From positions 1,054,001 to 1,118,000 of the forward strand of contig NZ_CP090976.1 of the NCBI RefSeq assembly GCF_021513235.1: 64,000 nt of DNA. Reading direction: 5' to 3'. The first letter of the stretch is position 1. Each line of letters starts with the position of its first letter. Of the stretch, positions 60,216 to 64,000 are shown one piece after another. Made by a program: the position numbers and the translations under genes. The stretch comes from Kaistella sp. 97-N-M2. Lineage in GTDB: Bacteria > Bacteroidota > Bacteroidia > Flavobacteriales > Weeksellaceae. The notes under the pieces were generated by a model. It was given only the letters and a program-made list of their open reading frames with translations. It was not told where the DNA came from and searched no databases.

Positions 60216-61229
60216 ATGAAAAACAAATTCAGAATATTAAAAATTTTAATTACAGTAATCATCTTTGGATTTCTGCTGAGTTTTTCGTTGAAAAGATTCA
60301 ATAATAAACCTATGGAAAAAGTTTCGGTTAATTTGACCAAAACTAAAAATCCGGTTTATTTTATTGATGAAAAAGATGTAAAAGACCTCGTAAAAAAATC
60401 CAATCCTACGAAAAGAATTGGCGATATCGATATTCCTGACCTGGAGAAAAAACTCAATCAGCTTCCGGCCGTGGACAGCGCCAATGTATATCTGAATTTA
60501 AACGGAAACCTCAATCTGGACATCAAACAAAGAGTTCCGGCTTTCCGGCTCAATAAAGACGGCAAAGATTTCTACGTGGACGAAAAAGGAAATGAATTTC
60601 CGACGTCGAAAAATTATTCCTATCCCTGCATGCTCGTAACCGGCAACGTAAAAGAATCCGAGTACGAAAAACTGGCAGATCTCGTCAACAAAATCGATCA
60701 TGATGAATTCAGTAAAAAATATTTCATCGGGATTTCCAAAGAACAGGGTGGTTACAATTTATTAACAAGCCAGGGAAATTATAAAGTCGAAATAGGCGAT
60801 CTGGACAGGATTCACCTTAAAGTAAAAGGGTTTAAAACTTTTGTTGAAAAATATTTGATTTACCAGCAACCGGAAAAATACACCAAAATTTCCGTGAAAT
60901 ACGACAATCAAATCGTCACGACATTGAACCCGAACTTTGCAGAAAACGACAGCATCATCAACGTAGGAAATAAAGAACTCGCGAAACTGCCCATAATCGC
61001 TCAGAAAAAAGCGGACGCATCCAAAAGTACCGGTACAAATCCCGCAAGAACAGAAAAAGCAAAACCTGCAATAAAGAAAGCCGCTACAAAACCTGCAGCG
61101 AAAAAGACAACTCCGGCAAAACCGAAAACTACCGTAAAAAAGGAAACCGCGAAGCCAAAAGCTTCAACATCAAATAAAACCACAACTTCCGCCCCGAAAA
61201 AACCCAAAGCGAAAGTTAAAATAGAATAA
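60216..61229 (+). CDS. ftsQ: Cell division protein FtsQ with Lys/Ala/Pro-rich tail
   Basis: Encodes 337 residues: a membrane helix (about 8-26), a short polar linker, a POTRA-like segment (PVYFIDEKDVKDLVKK...PDLEKKLNQLPAVDSANVYLNLNGNLNLDIKQRVP, about 45-105) and a beta domain to about 260. The last ~75 residues are low-complexity and very basic (KKAATKPAAKKTTPAKPKTT and similar), resembling histone H1-like tails. That tail would lie in the periplasm. Position between murC and ftsA supports ftsQ; the divisome scaffold role is inferred from family. Confidence 0.9.
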   Translation: MKNKFRILKILITVIIFGFLLSFSLKRFNNKPMEKVSVNLTKTKNPVYFIDEKDVKDLVKKSNPTKRIGDIDIPDLEKKLNQLPAVDSANVYLNLNGNLNLDIKQRVPAFRLNKDGKDFYVDEKGNEFPTSKNYSYPCMLVTGNVKESEYEKLADLVNKIDHDEFSKKYFIGISKEQGGYNLLTSQGNYKVEIGDLDRIHLKVKGFKTFVEKYLIYQQPEKYTKISVKYDNQIVTTLNPNFAENDSIINVGNKELAKLPIIAQKKADASKSTGTNPARTEKAKPAIKKAATKPAAKKTTPAKPKTTVKKETAKPKASTSNKTTTSAPKKPKAKVKIE

Positions 61230-61307
61230 GAAAGTCCGCAAGGATCAATTATAAAGCCGCACCTAAAGAACGCGGAAAAAGAAAAATCAAATCAAATCGA
61301 CATACAA

Positions 61308-62684
61308 ATGGAAAATCACGAGTACTCAGTAGGCCTCGACATCGGAACCACAAAAATTGTAACGATTGTTGGAAGAAGAAACGCGCACGGAAAAATTGAA
61401 ATTCTTGGCGTTGGAAAGGCAAAAAGTTTGGGCGTTCACAAAGGTATTGTGAACAATATTTCCCAAACCATTCAGTCCATCAAAGCCGCGGTGGCTGAAG
61501 CGCAATCCAGTTCCGGCGTTCCTATTCACAAAGTTACCGTAGGAATTGCAGGCAAACACATTCGCTCTTTGCAACATTCAGATTATATTATGCGGGAAAA
61601 TCCCGACCAATATATTACGGAAGACGATATTGAAAAACTGAAAGATCAGGTAAAAAAATTGGTCATGCTTCCGGGCGAAGAAATTATTCATGTTCTTCCG
61701 CAGGAATATAAGGTTGATTCTGAAGGTGAAATTCAGGAACCTGTCGGCATGCACGGAAAACGTTTGGAAGCCAACTTCCACGTGGTCGTGGGACAAATGG
61801 GCAGCATCCGAAATATCGCCAGATGCGTTCGCGAAGCCGGCTTAGAAATGGAAGCCCTGACCTTAGAACCATTGGCTTCATCCGAATCCGTACTTACAAA
61901 AGAAGAAAAAGAAGCCGGAGTTGCCATCGTCGATATTGGCGGCGGAACAACGGATATTGCAATTTTTAAAGACAACATCATTCGTCATACCTGCGTCATT
62001 CCTTATGGCGGCGGCATTATTACCGATGATATTAAAGAAGGCTGTTCCATTATCGAAAAACATGCAGAACAGTTGAAAGTTAAATTTGGGTCTGCCGTGC
62101 CGGAACTGGAGAAAGACAGCACCTTCGTAACCATTCCCGGCCTACACGGAAGACCCGACAAAGAAATTTCTTTAAAAACTCTCGCGCAGGTTGTTAATGC
62201 CCGTGTTGAAGAAATTTTAGAAATGGTAAACACCGAACTAAAAGCCTATGGCGCGTTCGAGCAAAAGAAAAAACTCATCGCCGGAATCGTTTTAACAGGC
62301 GGTGGTTCAAATTTGCGTCACCTTCGTCAGTTAGCCAATTATACGACAGGTTTCGACAGCCGGATTGGTTTCGCAAACGAATACGTTGCCAACGACAAGA
62401 ACCAACATTTAAAAGGTCCGGAATATGCAACATCCATCGGGCTTTTAATGGAAAGTTTAAAAATTCGCGACAAGAAAAACGGCATCGAACAACCCGAAGA
62501 AATTGTCGAGAAAGAAGAAGTAACGCCCGCTCAAAATATGACAGCACCGGAAGCGCCACAATTTAGAACCGAGGAAGAAGTGATTTCTCAAACCTCGGAG
62601 CGACGAAGAAACAAGCTCACCATCGGACAAAAAATTATGGAAAGCGTTAAAAAAATTCTTCGAAGAAGTAGAATAAATATTTAA
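61308..62684 (+). CDS. ftsA: Cell division protein FtsA
   Basis: Encodes 458 residues of the actin-like Z-ring tether. VGLDIGTTKIVTIVG (phosphate 1), the SHS2 1C insertion, AIVDIGGGTTDIAIF (phosphate 2), and IVLTGGGSNLRHL (adenosine) are present. A linker rich in Glu leads to the amphipathic membrane-targeting helix at the C-terminus (IGQKIMESVKKILRRSRINI). It anchors FtsZ to the membrane and activates FtsWI. Followed after 67 bases by ftsZ. Confidence 0.96.
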   Translation: MENHEYSVGLDIGTTKIVTIVGRRNAHGKIEILGVGKAKSLGVHKGIVNNISQTIQSIKAAVAEAQSSSGVPIHKVTVGIAGKHIRSLQHSDYIMRENPDQYITEDDIEKLKDQVKKLVMLPGEEIIHVLPQEYKVDSEGEIQEPVGMHGKRLEANFHVVVGQMGSIRNIARCVREAGLEMEALTLEPLASSESVLTKEEKEAGVAIVDIGGGTTDIAIFKDNIIRHTCVIPYGGGIITDDIKEGCSIIEKHAEQLKVKFGSAVPELEKDSTFVTIPGLHGRPDKEISLKTLAQVVNARVEEILEMVNTELKAYGAFEQKKKLIAGIVLTGGGSNLRHLRQLANYTTGFDSRIGFANEYVANDKNQHLKGPEYATSIGLLMESLKIRDKKNGIEQPEEIVEKEEVTPAQNMTAPEAPQFRTEEEVISQTSERRRNKLTIGQKIMESVKKILRRSRINI

Positions 62685-62751
62685 ATTGATGATCTATCAA
62701 TCATTCATCAACATTATCACCTATCATTAATCAATTATCAACTATACAAAT

Positions 62752-64000
62752 ATGGAAAATTTGAACACCCCAGGATTTTCGTTTGATTTACCAAAAGGAA
62801 ATTCCTCAATTATAAAAGTAATCGGAGTCGGTGGCGGCGGAAACAATGCACTGAAACACATGTACGAGCGCGGGATTCATGGCGTAGATTTCGTTATCTG
62901 CAATACCGATTCGCAAACTCTGGACAACAATCCAGTGTCCAATAAAGTTCAGCTTGGCTTAACCATTACGGAAGGTTTAGGCGCCGGTGCAGATCCTGAT
63001 GTTGGCGAAAAAGCCGCCATCGAAAGCATCGAAGACATCAAAGCAGCCATGGGACAAAACACCAAAATGGTCTTTATTACTGCCGGAATGGGTGGTGGAA
63101 CCGGGACGGGTGCCGCGCCAATCATTGCGAAAGTCGCGAAAGACATGGGCATTTTAACAGTCGGAATTGTAACGATTCCTTTCAGTTTTGAAGGAAAAAG
63201 AAGACTGGAGCAAGCCGATATCGGTTTGGAAAAATTAAGAAATAACGTCGATTCCTTAATCGTCATCAACAACGATAAATTACGCCAGCAGTTTGGAAAC
63301 CTTGGATTTAAATCCGGCTTTTCCAAAGCCGATGAAGTATTAACCAACGCTGCGAAAGGCATGGCAGAAGTTATTACGGGTTATTTCGATGTAAATATCG
63401 ATTTCCGGGATGCGAAATCCGTTTTGGCGAATTCCGGCACCGCATTAATGTCTAACGGTGTAGCCTCCGGCGAAAACAAAGCCGAAGACGCGGTGAAAAA
63501 AGCCCTGGATTCTCCATTGCTGAATGACAACAAAATTACCGGCGCCAAAAATGTATTGCTTTTGATCCGAAGTGGTTCCGAAGAAGTGACCATGGACGAA
63601 ATCGGAGTGATCATGGATCATATTCAAAAAGAAGCCGGAAATACCGCAGATATTATTTTCGGTGTTGGAACCGACGAAGAATTAGGCGATTCTGTAAGCG
63701 TTTTAGTGATTGCGACCGGCTTTTCTAACGAAGATAAAAAACATGCCGGATCTGCAGAGAAAATAAAATTCGCCTTGGGAGATTCTATGGAACCAACCAG
63801 AACTTCGCCCTTCAAACAGAAAATGGAGAAAGAAGAGATCACGCGCGAAGATTTCACACGAAAAAGCCTCTTTATTTTAGATGATGAAGATGATTTGAAT
63901 ACGCCTGAATTTAAAGTAAAAACGTCCTCAAGACCTGCTGCGTTTGAGCACGAAACTCCCACAGAGGTAACTTTTTACGATTTGGAAGAGGAAAAACCGC
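62752..64000 (+). CDS. ftsZ: Cell division GTPase FtsZ, 3' end cut by the window
   Basis: About 416 residues are visible from ATG 62752 and the frame is open at the window end. VIGVGGGGNNALKHMY, the tubulin signature GMGGGTGTGAAP (near 108), IPFSFEGKRRLEQA and the catalytic T7 loop NIDFRDAKSVLANSGTA (near 211) are intact. The globular domain ends near residue 320; the remaining ~95 residues are an acidic linker (LDDEDDLNTPEFKV...), and the C-terminal peptide that binds FtsA lies outside the window. Forms the Z ring. Confidence 0.96.
   Translation, partial: MENLNTPGFSFDLPKGNSSIIKVIGVGGGGNNALKHMYERGIHGVDFVICNTDSQTLDNNPVSNKVQLGLTITEGLGAGADPDVGEKAAIESIEDIKAAMGQNTKMVFITAGMGGGTGTGAAPIIAKVAKDMGILTVGIVTIPFSFEGKRRLEQADIGLEKLRNNVDSLIVINNDKLRQQFGNLGFKSGFSKADEVLTNAAKGMAEVITGYFDVNIDFRDAKSVLANSGTALMSNGVASGENKAEDAVKKALDSPLLNDNKITGAKNVLLLIRSGSEEVTMDEIGVIMDHIQKEAGNTADIIFGVGTDEELGDSVSVLVIATGFSNEDKKHAGSAEKIKFALGDSMEPTRTSPFKQKMEKEEITREDFTRKSLFILDDEDDLNTPEFKVKTSSRPAAFEHETPTEVTFYDLEEEKP

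Noticed and set aside
61001-61207. Minus-strand hydrophobic Val/Phe/Ala-rich frame opposite the end of ftsQ
   Set aside because: It is the mirror of the Lys/Ala/Pro-rich FtsQ tail; AAA/AAG and GCN codons read as Phe, Leu and Gly/Val on the other strand.

Overview
This window looks like a chromosomal segment from a member of the Bacteroidota, most likely class Flavobacteriia in or near the Chryseobacterium/Kaistella group (Weeksellaceae). This is inferred from gene content, not from a database match. Supporting signs are a type IX secretion (Por) sorting domain, a GLPGLI-family protein, an S46 dipeptidyl-peptidase, DUF5686, DUF3127 and DUF2797 proteins, TnAnnTTTG-like -7 promoter elements (TAnnTTTG) instead of TATAAT, few Shine-Dalgarno sequences, and a SecA enlarged to about 1,020 residues.

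Layout. 1-3435: end of a membrane acyltransferase, a small membrane protein, miaE (tRNA hydroxylase), a DUF502 membrane protein and tryptophanase. 3467-4089: a GIY-YIG nuclease gene bracketed by five ~54-bp repeat units. 4098-7386: an EF-G paralogue whose catalytic His is Phe, and a 2-oxoglutarate oxygenase. 7474-13352: menD, a frameshifted DUF5686 outer-membrane protein, and pabC-like/pabB genes. 13428-16388: three membrane proteins and a DUF3820 protein. 16596-24751: uvrB, a lipoprotein/GLPGLI pair, a PQQ-type sugar dehydrogenase, a DUF6973 protein, accD, class II aldolase and a frameshifted nadK. 24838-27626: CBS protein, DMT exporter, aat and an SSB-tail DUF3127 protein, with a candidate small RNA at about 25597-25670. 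27785-28085: tRNA-Leu(UAG), tRNA-Gly(GCC), tRNA-Leu(UAA). 28585-32074: a siderophore-type TonB receptor (frameshifted) and a PepSY membrane reductase. 32174-47236: mixed housekeeping genes including secA, a ROK kinase, msrA, an S46 peptidase, a T9SS cargo protein and engB. 48312-64000: the division and cell wall (dcw) cluster mraZ-rsmH-ftsL-ftsI-murE-mraY-murD-ftsW-murG-murC-ftsQ-ftsA-ftsZ, with ftsZ cut by the window end.

How the genes work together. The dcw cluster makes the lipid II precursor (MurE, MurD, MurC, MraY, MurG), polymerises and crosslinks it at the septum (FtsW, FtsI) and assembles the Z ring (FtsL, FtsQ, FtsA, FtsZ). MraZ probably acts on two GTGGGA boxes in front of the cluster. 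murF and ddl are not in the cluster. The TonB receptor and PepSY protein form an iron-uptake unit with a possible metal-responsive operator. pabB and the pabC-like gene overlap and should feed folate synthesis; menD feeds menaquinone synthesis.

Quality note. Four genes are broken as given. Three breaks (DUF5686 protein, nadK, TonB receptor) are single-base length changes in A/T homopolymers; the fourth is one in-frame TAA in a sugar-nucleotide epimerase. Because nadK is normally essential, sequencing error or transcriptional slippage is more likely than true gene loss for at least that gene.
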